The notes under the pieces: model-generated
Told to the model about the DNA's origin: nothing
The model's input: the letters and a program-made list of their open reading frames with translations, nothing else
Database searches by the model: none
Program-made: the position numbers and the translations under genes
Part shown: one piece after another, positions 1 to 8,351 of the stretch
Layout of the letters: each line of letters opens with the position of its first letter
How positions within the stretch are numbered: the stretch's first letter is position 1
Assembly (NCBI RefSeq): GCF_003261575.2
Contig: NZ_CP036175.1
Span: 124,001-188,000, forward strand
Direction of reading: 5' to 3'
Source: Klebsiella huaxiensis
GTDB lineage: Bacteria; Pseudomonadota; Gammaproteobacteria; Enterobacterales; Enterobacteriaceae
Length of the DNA: 64,000 bases

Positions 1-1778
1 CCTGGAACGAAGATGGCGGTACCAGCACCGAACAGTCGTATAAAAACATTCCGTTCTATCTGACTAACCGCGGCTACGGCGTGCTGGTTAATCATCCTGA
101 GCGCGTCTCTTTCGAAATCGGCTCCGAGAAAGTCTCTAAGGTGCAGTTCAGCGTCGAAGGCGAGCATCTGGAATACTTCGTGATCGACGGCCCGACCCCG
201 AAAGAGGTGCTGAACCGCTATACCCGGTTCACCGGGCGTCCGGCGCTGCCGCCAGCCTGGTCCTTCGGCCTGTGGCTGACCACCTCGTTTACCACCAACT
301 ACGACGAAGCGACGGTTAACAGCTTTATCGACGGTATGGCGGAGCGCAATCTGCCTCTGCACGTGTTCCACTTCGACTGCTTCTGGATGAAAGCCTTCCA
401 GTGGTGCGATTTTGAGTGGGATCCGGTCACATTCCCTGACCCGGAAGGCATGATTAAGCGCCTGAAAGATAAAGATCTGAAGGTCTGCGTGTGGATCAAC
501 CCGTATATCGGCCAGCGTTCGCCGGTATTTAAAGAGCTGCACGAGAAAGGCTATCTGCTGAAACGTCCGGACGGATCGCTGTGGCAGTGGGATAAATGGC
601 AGCCGGGCCTGGCGATTTATGACTTCACTAATCCGGAAGCCTGCCAGTGGTACGCCGATAAGCTGAAAGGTCTGATTGAGATGGGCGTTGACTGCTTCAA
701 GACCGACTTTGGCGAGCGTATTCCGACCGACGTGCAGTGGTTTGATGGCTCCGACCCGCAGAAAATGCACAACCACTACGCCTTCATCTATAACGAGCTG
801 GTGTGGAACGTGCTGAAAGAGACCGTTGGCGAGAAAGAAGCGGTGCTGTTCGCCCGTTCCGCCTCGGTGGGCGCGCAACAGTTCCCGGTGCACTGGGGCG
901 GCGACTGCTACGCCAACTACGAATCCATGGCGGAAAGCCTGCGCGGCGGCCTGTCGATCGGGATGTCCGGCTTTGGTTTCTGGAGCCACGATATTGGTGG
1001 CTTCGAAAACACCGCGCCTGCTCACGTCTACAAACGCTGGTGCGCCTTCGGCCTGCTGTCGAGCCACAGCCGTCTGCACGGCAGCAAATCCTATCGTGTG
1101 CCGTGGGCTTACGATGACGAGTCCTGCGACGTAGTGCGTCACTTCACGCAGCTGAAATGCCGCATGATGCCGTATCTGTATCGCCAGGCAGCCCTGGCCA
1201 ACGAGTTCGGTACGCCGATGCTGCGTTCAATGATGCTGGAGTTCCCGCACGACCCGGCTTGTGACTATCTGGATCGTCAGTATATGCTGGGTGATTCCGT
1301 GCTGGTCGCACCAGTGTTTAGCGAAGCGGGCGATGTGCAGTTCTATCTGCCGGAAGGCAACTGGACGCATCTGTGGCACAACGACGAAGCGCAGGGTAGC
1401 CGCTGGCATAAGCAGAATCATGATGTGCTGAGCCTGCCGGTTTACGTGCGCGACAACACCCTGCTGGCGCTGGGCAACAACGACCAGAAGCCGGACTACG
1501 CGTGGAACGAAGGCACCGCTTTCCAGCTGTTCAACCTCGACGATGGCCGCGAAGCCGTCTGCCAGGTTCCGGCTGCGGACGGTTCGGTGGTCTTCACGCT
1601 GAAGGCGAAACGCCAGGGCAACACCATTACCGTCAGCGGTGAAGGCGACGCCAGCGGCTGGACGCTGTGTCTGCGCAATATCCCGCAGGTTGCGGGTGTG
1701 CAGGGCGGCGCTCAGGCGGGTAGCGAGCTGGGTGCAGTCGTCACCGCGCAGGGCAACGCGCTGACGATTACGCTGTAA
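1..1778 (+). CDS. yicI: alpha-xylosidase YicI (GH31), 5' truncated by window edge
   Basis: Glycoside hydrolase family 31 enzyme that releases alpha-xylosyl residues (for example isoprimeverose) in the cytoplasm. The reading frame is open from base 3, so about 591 C-terminal residues are present and roughly the first 180 residues of the usual 772 lie outside the window. The catalytic nucleophile Asp sits in KTDFGER (codon 705-707) and the acid/base Asp in HWGGDCYANYES (codon 903-905). The sequence tracks E. coli YicI throughout. In E. coli it follows the GPH transporter yicJ. Here a terminator and a REP pair follow the stop. The downstream neighbour is an inserted sugar island instead of yicH directly. 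Confidence 0.95.
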   Translation, partial: WNEDGGTSTEQSYKNIPFYLTNRGYGVLVNHPERVSFEIGSEKVSKVQFSVEGEHLEYFVIDGPTPKEVLNRYTRFTGRPALPPAWSFGLWLTTSFTTNYDEATVNSFIDGMAERNLPLHVFHFDCFWMKAFQWCDFEWDPVTFPDPEGMIKRLKDKDLKVCVWINPYIGQRSPVFKELHEKGYLLKRPDGSLWQWDKWQPGLAIYDFTNPEACQWYADKLKGLIEMGVDCFKTDFGERIPTDVQWFDGSDPQKMHNHYAFIYNELVWNVLKETVGEKEAVLFARSASVGAQQFPVHWGGDCYANYESMAESLRGGLSIGMSGFGFWSHDIGGFENTAPAHVYKRWCAFGLLSSHSRLHGSKSYRVPWAYDDESCDVVRHFTQLKCRMMPYLYRQAALANEFGTPMLRSMMLEFPHDPACDYLDRQYMLGDSVLVAPVFSEAGDVQFYLPEGNWTHLWHNDEAQGSRWHKQNHDVLSLPVYVRDNTLLALGNNDQKPDYAWNEGTAFQLFNLDDGREAVCQVPAADGSVVFTLKAKRQGNTITVSGEGDASGWTLCLRNIPQVAGVQGGAQAGSELGAVVTAQGNALTITL

Positions 1779-1825
1779 GGTTTTCTATCCCGAAGCACGG
1801 GTTCGCAGCTATCTGCGGACCCGTA

Positions 1826-1921
1826 ACCCGGACAAGGCGCGTCAAGCGCCGCCTCCGGGAATACAGGCGTAATGCAGGCTCAGGTTATCCTCCCGGTGGC
1901 GCTGCGCTGACCGGGCTACGA
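1826..1921. repeat. REP/BIME pair downstream of yicI
   Basis: Two inverted REP-type palindromes lie back to back. The first is the 'cccggacaaggcgcgtc...gcctccggg' type, and the second is 'cccggtggcgctgcgctgaccggg'. A further hairpin (1797-1824) precedes them. The same family recurs throughout this window after 3' ends of genes, as expected for enterobacterial REP elements. Confidence 0.85.
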
Positions 1922-1925
1922 GCTA

Positions 1926-1957
1926 ACCCCTCTTCGTTTATGAAGAGGGTTTTTTTA
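1926..1957 (+). terminator. rho-independent terminator of yicI
   Basis: Stem ccctcttc / gaagaggg with a short loop, followed by a run of seven T residues; placed just beyond the REP pair that follows yicI. Confidence 0.85.
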
Positions 1958-2063
1958 TTCCATTTTGTCGAAAAAAGTAACGTTCATTTCATTCTGGTGA
2001 TTCATCCCACAGACACTATTGCCGCCAGGTGATAGCGTAGTTTGCCGCTGAGAGGAGCCCGGA

Positions 2064-2795
2064 ATGGATTTAGAAAATATCTTTCGTGATGTGAAGCTAA
2101 GCAAAACTGAGATGACTGTGCTGCGCTTTATCCAGAACGATCCTGAGCAATGCGTTCGCGAGGGGGTCCGCGCCGTCGCGGAACACTGTTATAGCAATCC
2201 CTCCTCGCTGGTGAGGCTGGCGAAGAAATTGAAATTCAGCGGCTGGCTGGAGCTGGTCTACTTTATTAAATTCAATATCACCATGCCCAAACTCGATGTG
2301 ACTAACGATATCGATTATATGAGCATTCAGCCGGTGGAGGGGATAACCCCGCTGCTGGAAAGTCTGCAAAATCACCGCATTTTGATTCACGGCAGCGGCT
2401 TTTCGCAGCTGATCGCCCAGTATATTTATAATAAGTTTTTGGTGATCGGGGTGAATGCCAGCCTGGCATTGTGGCCGGATTATGAAATCCTGGAGCAGAA
2501 GAACGCCGCCAAATTTGATTCGATCTGGATTATTTCCAAATCCGGGCGCAGCAGTTCGGCGCTGAACTGGGTGAAGGCTCTGGAGGGGAAAGAGATTAAT
2601 CTGGTCTGCTTTACTGGCGATTATCAAAGCCCGCTGGCGCAGGCGGCGGATACGGCGTTTATCATTCATGACCCGCAGAAGTTCGATGACGATATTTACT
2701 GGAGTAACCCGTTTTTCGGTTATTGCATACTCGGTTTTGAGCGGTTGCTGAAGATGTGGTTTATGCAGACGGGTATCCCCGGAGGCGGCGCTTGA
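2064..2795 (+). CDS. RpiR/MurR-family transcriptional regulator with SIS domain
   Basis: A 243-residue regulator with an N-terminal RpiR-type helix-turn-helix (about residues 10-75, VRAVAEHCYSNPSSLVRLAKKL) and a C-terminal SIS sugar-phosphate-binding domain (about 95-225, with IHGSGFSQLIA and WIISKSGRSS). RpiR proteins sense phosphosugars. This one probably controls the neighbouring GH4/PTS pair, which converges on it from the other strand; that is inference from position. The start has gagaggagcc upstream as ribosome binding site. The last residues (GIPGGGA) and the TGA stop are encoded inside the first REP unit of the downstream array, so the natural C terminus appears to have been replaced by repeat sequence. 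Confidence 0.85.
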   Translation: MDLENIFRDVKLSKTEMTVLRFIQNDPEQCVREGVRAVAEHCYSNPSSLVRLAKKLKFSGWLELVYFIKFNITMPKLDVTNDIDYMSIQPVEGITPLLESLQNHRILIHGSGFSQLIAQYIYNKFLVIGVNASLALWPDYEILEQKNAAKFDSIWIISKSGRSSSALNWVKALEGKEINLVCFTGDYQSPLAQAADTAFIIHDPQKFDDDIYWSNPFFGYCILGFERLLKMWFMQTGIPGGGA

Positions 2796-3243
2796 CGCGC
2801 CTGTCCGGGCTACCGGCCCGCAGATGGCTGTGAGTTTGTAGCCCGGTCAGCGCAGCGCCACCGGGATGAAGCCGCGCCGATGCCTCAGGTCCGACACATT
2901 TCCCGGAGGCGGCGCTTGACGCGCCTGTCCGGGCTACCGGCCCGCAAACGGCTGTGAGTTTGTAGCCCGGTCAGCGCAGCGCCACCGGAATGAAGCCGCG
3001 TCGGTGCCTCAGGTCCGACACATTTCCCGGAGGCGACGCTTGACGCGCCTGTCCGGGCTACCGGCCCGCAAACGGCTGTGAGTTTGTAGCCCGGTCAGCG
3101 CAGCGCCACCGGGATGAAGCCGCGCCGATGCCTCAGGTCCGACACATTTCCCGGAGGCGGCGCTTGATGCGCCTGTCCGGGCTACCGGCCCGCAAACGGC
3201 TGTGAACCCGTAGCCCGGATAAGGCGTTAGCCGCCATCCGGGG
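2781..3243. repeat. tandem array of 124-bp BIME units
   Basis: Four copies begin at 2781, 2905, 3029 and 3153, a constant 124-bp period. The first three are complete and the fourth diverges in its second half into a different REP end. Each unit holds two opposed REP palindromes (one starting ggaggcggcgcttgacgcgc, one of type cccggtcagcgcagcgccaccggg) and a linker containing tcaggtccgacacatttccc. Copies differ by only a few substitutions, so the array looks recently amplified. It fills the gap between the convergent regulator and GH4 genes and contains no credible gene. Confidence 0.92.
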
Positions 3244-3258
3244 AATTTAGCCGGGCGT

Positions 3259-4638
3259 TTATTGCCAGTCGGCGAACTGCTTATCATCAAGATAAGCGTC
3301 AACCAACGTTTTCGCCAATGAATAAGAGCCAACCAGCGGATGCGCCATCAGCGCCCGGACCGCCAGCGATTTATCCCGCTGCAAAATGGCCGCCACCGCC
3401 AGCCGTTCATACTCTTTCACGCTGGCGATCATGTTTTTCTGCGCTGTTGGCACATGTTTCGGCGTCACCGGCTTCAGGCCGTCTTTGCTCAGATCGCAGC
3501 TGATCTCAATCACATCGTCCGCGCGCAGGAAATCCAGCGTGCCGTTGTTGGGCATCGACACCACGATGCGCTTGGTGGTAGTGCTGTTGACGGCTTCCAG
3601 AATATCCAGCGCCACGCCCGCATAGCCGCCGGTATCCGGCTCTTCTATAAACTGTTTTAAGGTCAACGGTTCGCGGGTGTGGAATTTCTCCTGCTGCGAC
3701 TCGTTCTGCATATAGCTGTTTTCCCGGCGTAAATAGTGCTTCATCCAGATGGTAAACGCCGCTTCCGGGTTGGCTTTTACGTCAATGGTTCGCAGCTCTT
3801 CGCGCATATCGTGATTGATGCGGGCAATCTGCTCGCCACGAGTTTCCGGTGCGTTCTGAATCGCTTTTAACGCCACTTCGCGATAGTAGTAATAATAGAG
3901 ATATTCATTAAGCAACTGCTTATCACACAGCTGGACCAGCTCCGGCGAAAAGTACTGCATCGCCGTTTTGCGGTATAAATCCGGGCTGGCGATCAGCCGT
4001 TCGGTGACATCTTCGCCGCGTACGGTGAAATGGGTAAACCAGGAGAAGTGGTTCAGCCCATAGCACTCGACGCCGAGGTCGTGTTCGTCGCAGCCGAGGA
4101 TTTCCGGCAGCTCGCGAATAAGCTCCGACGGGGCGTCGCAGATACCGTACACCCGGCGCTTAAAGCCGGATTTGATAATCGCCTCGGTGACCAGCCCTGA
4201 TGGGTTGGTGAAGTTAAACAGAATGGCGTCTTCGGCAGCGTGCTCTTCAATCAGGCGGCAGTAATTGAGAATCGCCGGAATAGAGCGCATCGCCATGGCG
4301 AACCCGCCTGCACCAGTGGTCTCCTGGCCGAGGGTGTTATTTTCCAGCGCGATCCGCTCGTCGCGGATCCGGCTCTCATCGCCGCCTACGCGCAGGGTGG
4401 TTATCACATAGTGGCTGTTTTTTAGCGCTGATACCGGGTCGCTGGTAATGCTAAAGTGAATATCCGGGCGAATGGCATTAAACACATAGCGGGCGATTTC
4501 GCCAAATACAGCCAGGTTATCGGCAGAGCTGTCGAGAAATACCACTTCCTTTAAACCAATGCGGTGCGCGTTATATGCCAGAGACTTTGCCAGGAATGCA
4601 GAGCGAACGCCGCCCCCGCCTAATACGGTTAATTTCAT
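3259..4638 (-). CDS. GH4 family phospho-glycosidase (6-phospho-alpha- or beta-glucosidase)
   Basis: A 459-residue family 4 glycoside hydrolase. These need NAD+, a divalent metal and usually reducing conditions, and cleave 6-phospho-glycosides delivered by a PTS. The N-terminal dinucleotide fold starts VLGGGGVRSAFL. The metal/active-site motif is C167-D-A-P170 and the second metal ligand region is GLNHFSW (His197). Classical 6-phospho-alpha-glucosidases have CDMP and 6-phospho-beta-glucosidases CN(V/I)P, so CDAP does not settle the anomer, though the Asp leans towards the alpha group. It lies 13 bp downstream of the PTS permease gene and shares its operon. Confidence 0.88.
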   Translation of the reverse strand: MKLTVLGGGGVRSAFLAKSLAYNAHRIGLKEVVFLDSSADNLAVFGEIARYVFNAIRPDIHFSITSDPVSALKNSHYVITTLRVGGDESRIRDERIALENNTLGQETTGAGGFAMAMRSIPAILNYCRLIEEHAAEDAILFNFTNPSGLVTEAIIKSGFKRRVYGICDAPSELIRELPEILGCDEHDLGVECYGLNHFSWFTHFTVRGEDVTERLIASPDLYRKTAMQYFSPELVQLCDKQLLNEYLYYYYYREVALKAIQNAPETRGEQIARINHDMREELRTIDVKANPEAAFTIWMKHYLRRENSYMQNESQQEKFHTREPLTLKQFIEEPDTGGYAGVALDILEAVNSTTTKRIVVSMPNNGTLDFLRADDVIEISCDLSKDGLKPVTPKHVPTAQKNMIASVKEYERLAVAAILQRDKSLAVRALMAHPLVGSYSLAKTLVDAYLDDKQFADWQ

Positions 4639-4651
4639 AAATAACTCCCAA

Positions 4652-6211
4652 TTAATTTTCTGCTAGCCAGCTATCAACCCGGGAACGAACCTGTCCCACT
4701 TTGACGCCGTAAATAACCTGAACTTCATTACGATTTCGTACTACACCATTTGCGCCGGTGCTTTTTAATATGGCATCGTCAACCAGCTCCATATTATGAA
4801 TCGCGACGCGCAGACGGGTGAAACAGTTGTCGACGGAAATAATGTTCTCTTTACCGCCTAAGCCATTGATAATTTCATTGGTTACCGACTGCGGTTCACC
4901 CATTTTTTTACGATAATCCGCCTTGCTATATAACTTCACATTTTCATCGTCTTCACGACCCGGCGTCTTGAGATTCAGCTTAACGACCAGAGTACGGAAG
5001 ATAACGTAGTAGACCGCAAACTGACCGATACCGATAAGTACGTAGCCGGGCCAGCGCGTCAGGGATACCGGCAGCGGCAGGTTGTAAATCAGGAACTCAA
5101 TCAGCCCGGATGCGCCCCAGGGTCGAATGGTGAAGATATCGCAAATGGCCTGCGAGGCCGCGGTCAGGGTGGCGTGGATAACCCACAGCAGCGGCGAAAC
5201 AAACAGGAAGGTAAACTCAATAGGCTCGGTAATACCTGTAAGCATCGAGGTGATAATAGCGGGCAGCAGAATCGCTTTGGCCATCATTTTTTTCTCCGGC
5301 TTCGCCGTGTGGTAGAACGCCAGCGACGCGCCAGCAAGGCCGAAGATGGTGGTCATTCCCTGCTGCGAGAAGCGCAAAGCTTCGTTCATCACCGGAGTCA
5401 GATCCGGGTGACGCATATAGGCGAGGAAAATGGCCTGAGTACCGGAAACTACCTGCCCGTCGACGCTCAGCGAACCGCCGATTTGCGTGAGCTGGAACGG
5501 CGACCAGACGAAGTGGTGCAGGCCGGTAGGAATAAGGAATTTTTCGAAGAAGCCGTAGACGAAGACCCCAGCCACGCCAGCGTTCTTCATAAATCCTGTC
5601 AGCGCCGCGATGCCGTGGGTCATGAACGGCCAGATCCAGGTAAAGGCGATAGCATAGAAGATGACGACCGGCGTCATCGCCACCAGCGTTAACTTCGCGC
5701 CACCATACATAGAGAGCGCGCCGGGCAGCTCAATGGTCGACACTTTGTTATGCACCCAGGCAATGGTGCAGCCGAGAATAATCCCGAGAAAGACCCCCAT
5801 ATCGACCACAACAAAACCTAACAGCTGGGTTTGCCCGGTGCCGTAATATTCGCCGTTAATTTTTTCCGCGAGGCCGTTGGTGTGCTCCAGCCAGGAGTGG
5901 TTGGCGCCAAGGAACATGATAAAGCACATCACCGAAACCAGCGCGACTTCGGTTTTTTTATCTTTCGCCAGGCCATAACTGATGCCGACGCAAAATAGTA
6001 ATCCAAGGTTGCCAAATAAGGGCCAGAAGGTATCTCCGAGGAGCTGCCCGAGCTGGTGTAAAAAACTGGTTTCCGAAATTAATGTTGGGTTGGTTAAGAC
6101 AGAGCTGAGTGCCAAAATTAAGCCGATGACCGGTAAGAACAATACAGCCCCGATCATTGCTCTGGAGAATTTTTGCATATTCTCCATAATACGTTGACGT
6201 ATTACAGACAT
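4652..6211 (-). CDS. PTS glucose/maltose-family EIICB permease
   Basis: A 519-residue PTS transporter. The EIIC membrane domain (about residues 1-400, ten or so hydrophobic segments, GITEPIEFTFLF motif) is followed by a cytoplasmic EIIB domain (about 430-519) with phosphorylated Cys463 in DNCFTRLR. There is no EIIA domain, so it probably takes phosphate from the glucose EIIA (Crr), as GlvC/AglA-type permeases do. It resembles alpha-glucoside permeases. The following GH4 gene would hydrolyse the imported phospho-disaccharide. The gene is the first of the two-gene operon and has aaaggaacaac as ribosome binding site. Confidence 0.9.
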   Translation of the reverse strand: MSVIRQRIMENMQKFSRAMIGAVLFLPVIGLILALSSVLTNPTLISETSFLHQLGQLLGDTFWPLFGNLGLLFCVGISYGLAKDKKTEVALVSVMCFIMFLGANHSWLEHTNGLAEKINGEYYGTGQTQLLGFVVVDMGVFLGIILGCTIAWVHNKVSTIELPGALSMYGGAKLTLVAMTPVVIFYAIAFTWIWPFMTHGIAALTGFMKNAGVAGVFVYGFFEKFLIPTGLHHFVWSPFQLTQIGGSLSVDGQVVSGTQAIFLAYMRHPDLTPVMNEALRFSQQGMTTIFGLAGASLAFYHTAKPEKKMMAKAILLPAIITSMLTGITEPIEFTFLFVSPLLWVIHATLTAASQAICDIFTIRPWGASGLIEFLIYNLPLPVSLTRWPGYVLIGIGQFAVYYVIFRTLVVKLNLKTPGREDDENVKLYSKADYRKKMGEPQSVTNEIINGLGGKENIISVDNCFTRLRVAIHNMELVDDAILKSTGANGVVRNRNEVQVIYGVKVGQVRSRVDSWLAEN

Positions 6212-6490
6212 GGTTGTTCCTTTATTTTTGTAGGTTCAGGGACTTTAATTATTTTTTTAACTTCCAGTGTTTTTGTTATAGCAAGTCCATTATTTGAAAG
6301 GAACAGGTTGCGGAAAATAGGTACAAATAGCCGCTAAATGGCAACAGGTTTCATTGGAATATTACCTTCACCCATCTCTCTCCCTGGAAGGAAGAGGGGG
6401 TCGCTCGGTGTGGGCATAAAACAGGGGCTTAAAAAATAAAGAGTGCAGAGGGCGGTTCCCTCTCCCCGCCGGGGAGAGGGTGAGGGGAAG
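6212..6490. promoter_or_regulatory. upstream region of the PTS-GH4 operon plus inverted repeat
   Basis: This 279-bp gap separates the PTS start from the yicH stop. The half next to the PTS gene is AT-rich and must hold the operon promoter; I could not assign boxes securely (tataac around 6277-6282 on the minus strand is a possible -10). The half next to yicH holds a perfect palindrome at 6458-6480 (ccctctcccc, 3-nt loop, ggggagaggg). It resembles a hairpin after zapB (14430-14452), so it is probably a dispersed repeat that may also act as a terminator or attenuator. Confidence 0.5.
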
Positions 6491-8206
6491 CTAGGGGGTA
6501 GAAATTACCGGAGCAGAAGGAGCCTGGGTACTGGTGACTTCGCCGTTGCGCATCACCTGCGCAACCTGCTGCTTCTCCATATTAATTGCGCTGAGTTGAC
6601 CGTTGACGGTCGGCTTCAGCGGCGCATCCGCGAGCACGCTGCCGGTTGCCGTCAGCTGGAGATTGCCGTCGCCGGAAACCGGCAGCGCAGGCCAGCCCCA
6701 CGCCTGCAAAATATTCAGCGGCACGCCGCGACCGTTCAGGCTCAGATTGACCAGGCGCTGCGGAAGTTGCGATACCGCCGCTGTGGCTTGCAGGATCCCG
6801 CGCTCGGTAAAGGCGCTAAGCTCGTTAACATTCACCGTTGAGGCGTTGGCGCTCAGCTTCAGCGATGGGCGGCGAACGTCAATGCGGTTAAACGTTGCTG
6901 CGGCGGCGTTCAGCGTCACGCTGCCGTTCCATATACCCCAACTGCGGTCCTTCACCAGCTGTAGCTCGCCGCCGTAGCCGTCGAGGGCGGTGATCTGCCA
7001 TGGAAATTCAGGTTCAATATCAATGACCAAATTGCGGCTGGCGCTGAACTTCTTCAGGGTCAGGCTCTGTAACCATTCCGGCAGTTGTTCCATCCATAGT
7101 TGCTTCCAGTTAGCCGGCAACGTGTATTCCAGCCCGGCGAACGCGGCGTCATCCAGAACCAAAGCATGGCCAGCACGCAGCCAGTTGCCGGAAGTGCGCA
7201 CCATCCCGCCTTCCCAGCGTGAGGTGAACTGGCGCAGCGCGATACCCTGCGGTGAGAAACTGGCGTTGAGGATCGGGTCGAGGAAATGCAGTGAGCCATA
7301 AATAAACTCGTTGGCATTCATCGACAGCGTACCCTCCTGACTTTGCCAGTCGCCGTGGCTCAGGGTTAGATTGCGCAGATTAAGGTCGAGGCTAGCGACC
7401 GCCCAGTCAGGCCCCTGCAGGCTGGCGTCGGTCATATCAAGACGACCAATCTGTAGCGAAGGAAGGGTGGTCAGCGGTGCGAAAAAGTCGGCGAGCGATT
7501 TATCGCTTTGCAGGCGGATCTCGCTGAGGCGTAAATTATCGACCTGCCAGCCGCCGTCGGCGTTGCGTTTCGCCGTCCCGGTCATCGTGCCGCGGGCAAC
7601 ATCTGCACCGATGGTCGAGAGCGCCACTTCACCGTTATCGATACTCCCCTGGACCAGCACGTTGCTGGCTTCGATGCCGTTCAGCGTCATCGACCCCGCG
7701 CTCATCTGAATCTGCGTTTTCTTACCGAGGACGTTGCCCGCTTCCGGTGCCCACGGGCTGACGCCGCCGGTGACGCGCTGAGCGCTGAGATCCCAGTCGC
7801 TTTCCGGACTATTAAACGCCATGTTGCGCAACTTTAGGCGGTCGGCGGCGAAAGGTAAGGCTGCCGATGAAGGCGAGAAGTTCAGGGTGCCATCGCTGAG
7901 GACAATCTCGTCGGCATGCAGTGGGTCGCTAAACTGGCGGCTGCTAAAGCCGATATCCACTGTTTTAGCCACCAGCGTCGCCGGTTTGCCGTCACGACCA
8001 AGGGTGACGTTTTGCAGTTGCAGGTGCATTGGCGAGGAGTAATTGTGGTCCATTTTGTTGAAAGAGACCTTCCAGCCGGTACCGTCGCTTAGCCAGGCGC
8101 TGGCCTGGCGCGCGCCCCATTGGGTTTGCAGCAGGAAATAAGCCGCAATGATCACCACCAGCAGAGCAATCAGCAGCCAGAGAATCAGCTTTCCGAGAAA
8201 TTTCAT
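6491..8206 (-). CDS. yicH: AsmA-family inner-membrane/periplasmic protein YicH
   Basis: About 571 residues with one N-terminal transmembrane helix (MKFLGKLILWLLIALLVVIIAAYFLL) and a long periplasmic AsmA-type domain of repeated beta-strand segments. The family is linked to lipid transport between inner and outer membranes, but YicH's own role is not established. I chose the ATG at 8206, which matches the E. coli N terminus and has an aggaacgaag ribosome binding site, over an upstream GTG at 8230. It is downstream of xanP on the same strand with about 145 bp between. Confidence 0.92.
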   Translation of the reverse strand: MKFLGKLILWLLIALLVVIIAAYFLLQTQWGARQASAWLSDGTGWKVSFNKMDHNYSSPMHLQLQNVTLGRDGKPATLVAKTVDIGFSSRQFSDPLHADEIVLSDGTLNFSPSSAALPFAADRLKLRNMAFNSPESDWDLSAQRVTGGVSPWAPEAGNVLGKKTQIQMSAGSMTLNGIEASNVLVQGSIDNGEVALSTIGADVARGTMTGTAKRNADGGWQVDNLRLSEIRLQSDKSLADFFAPLTTLPSLQIGRLDMTDASLQGPDWAVASLDLNLRNLTLSHGDWQSQEGTLSMNANEFIYGSLHFLDPILNASFSPQGIALRQFTSRWEGGMVRTSGNWLRAGHALVLDDAAFAGLEYTLPANWKQLWMEQLPEWLQSLTLKKFSASRNLVIDIEPEFPWQITALDGYGGELQLVKDRSWGIWNGSVTLNAAAATFNRIDVRRPSLKLSANASTVNVNELSAFTERGILQATAAVSQLPQRLVNLSLNGRGVPLNILQAWGWPALPVSGDGNLQLTATGSVLADAPLKPTVNGQLSAINMEKQQVAQVMRNGEVTSTQAPSAPVISTP

Positions 8207-8351
8207 GATCTTCGTTCCTGAGCGAGGCACATAAGGCTGTTATGCCCGAATTATGCGCAATCCTCAAGACAGGAATTGTGTAATGAGATGATGTGAGGTG
8301 GATGATGTACATGCCCTGGCCAGCATCACGCGGCCAGGACATCAGGCAGGA

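Noticed and set aside
2796..3258. Possible CRISPR array
   Set aside because: Units are 124 bp, nearly identical over the whole length, with internal REP palindromes and no distinct spacers.
3009..3332. Open frame of 107 codons on the minus strand across the BIME array
   Set aside because: It is translated repeat (the unit recurs in the peptide) and overlaps the GH4 3' end; no ribosome binding site or family resemblance.
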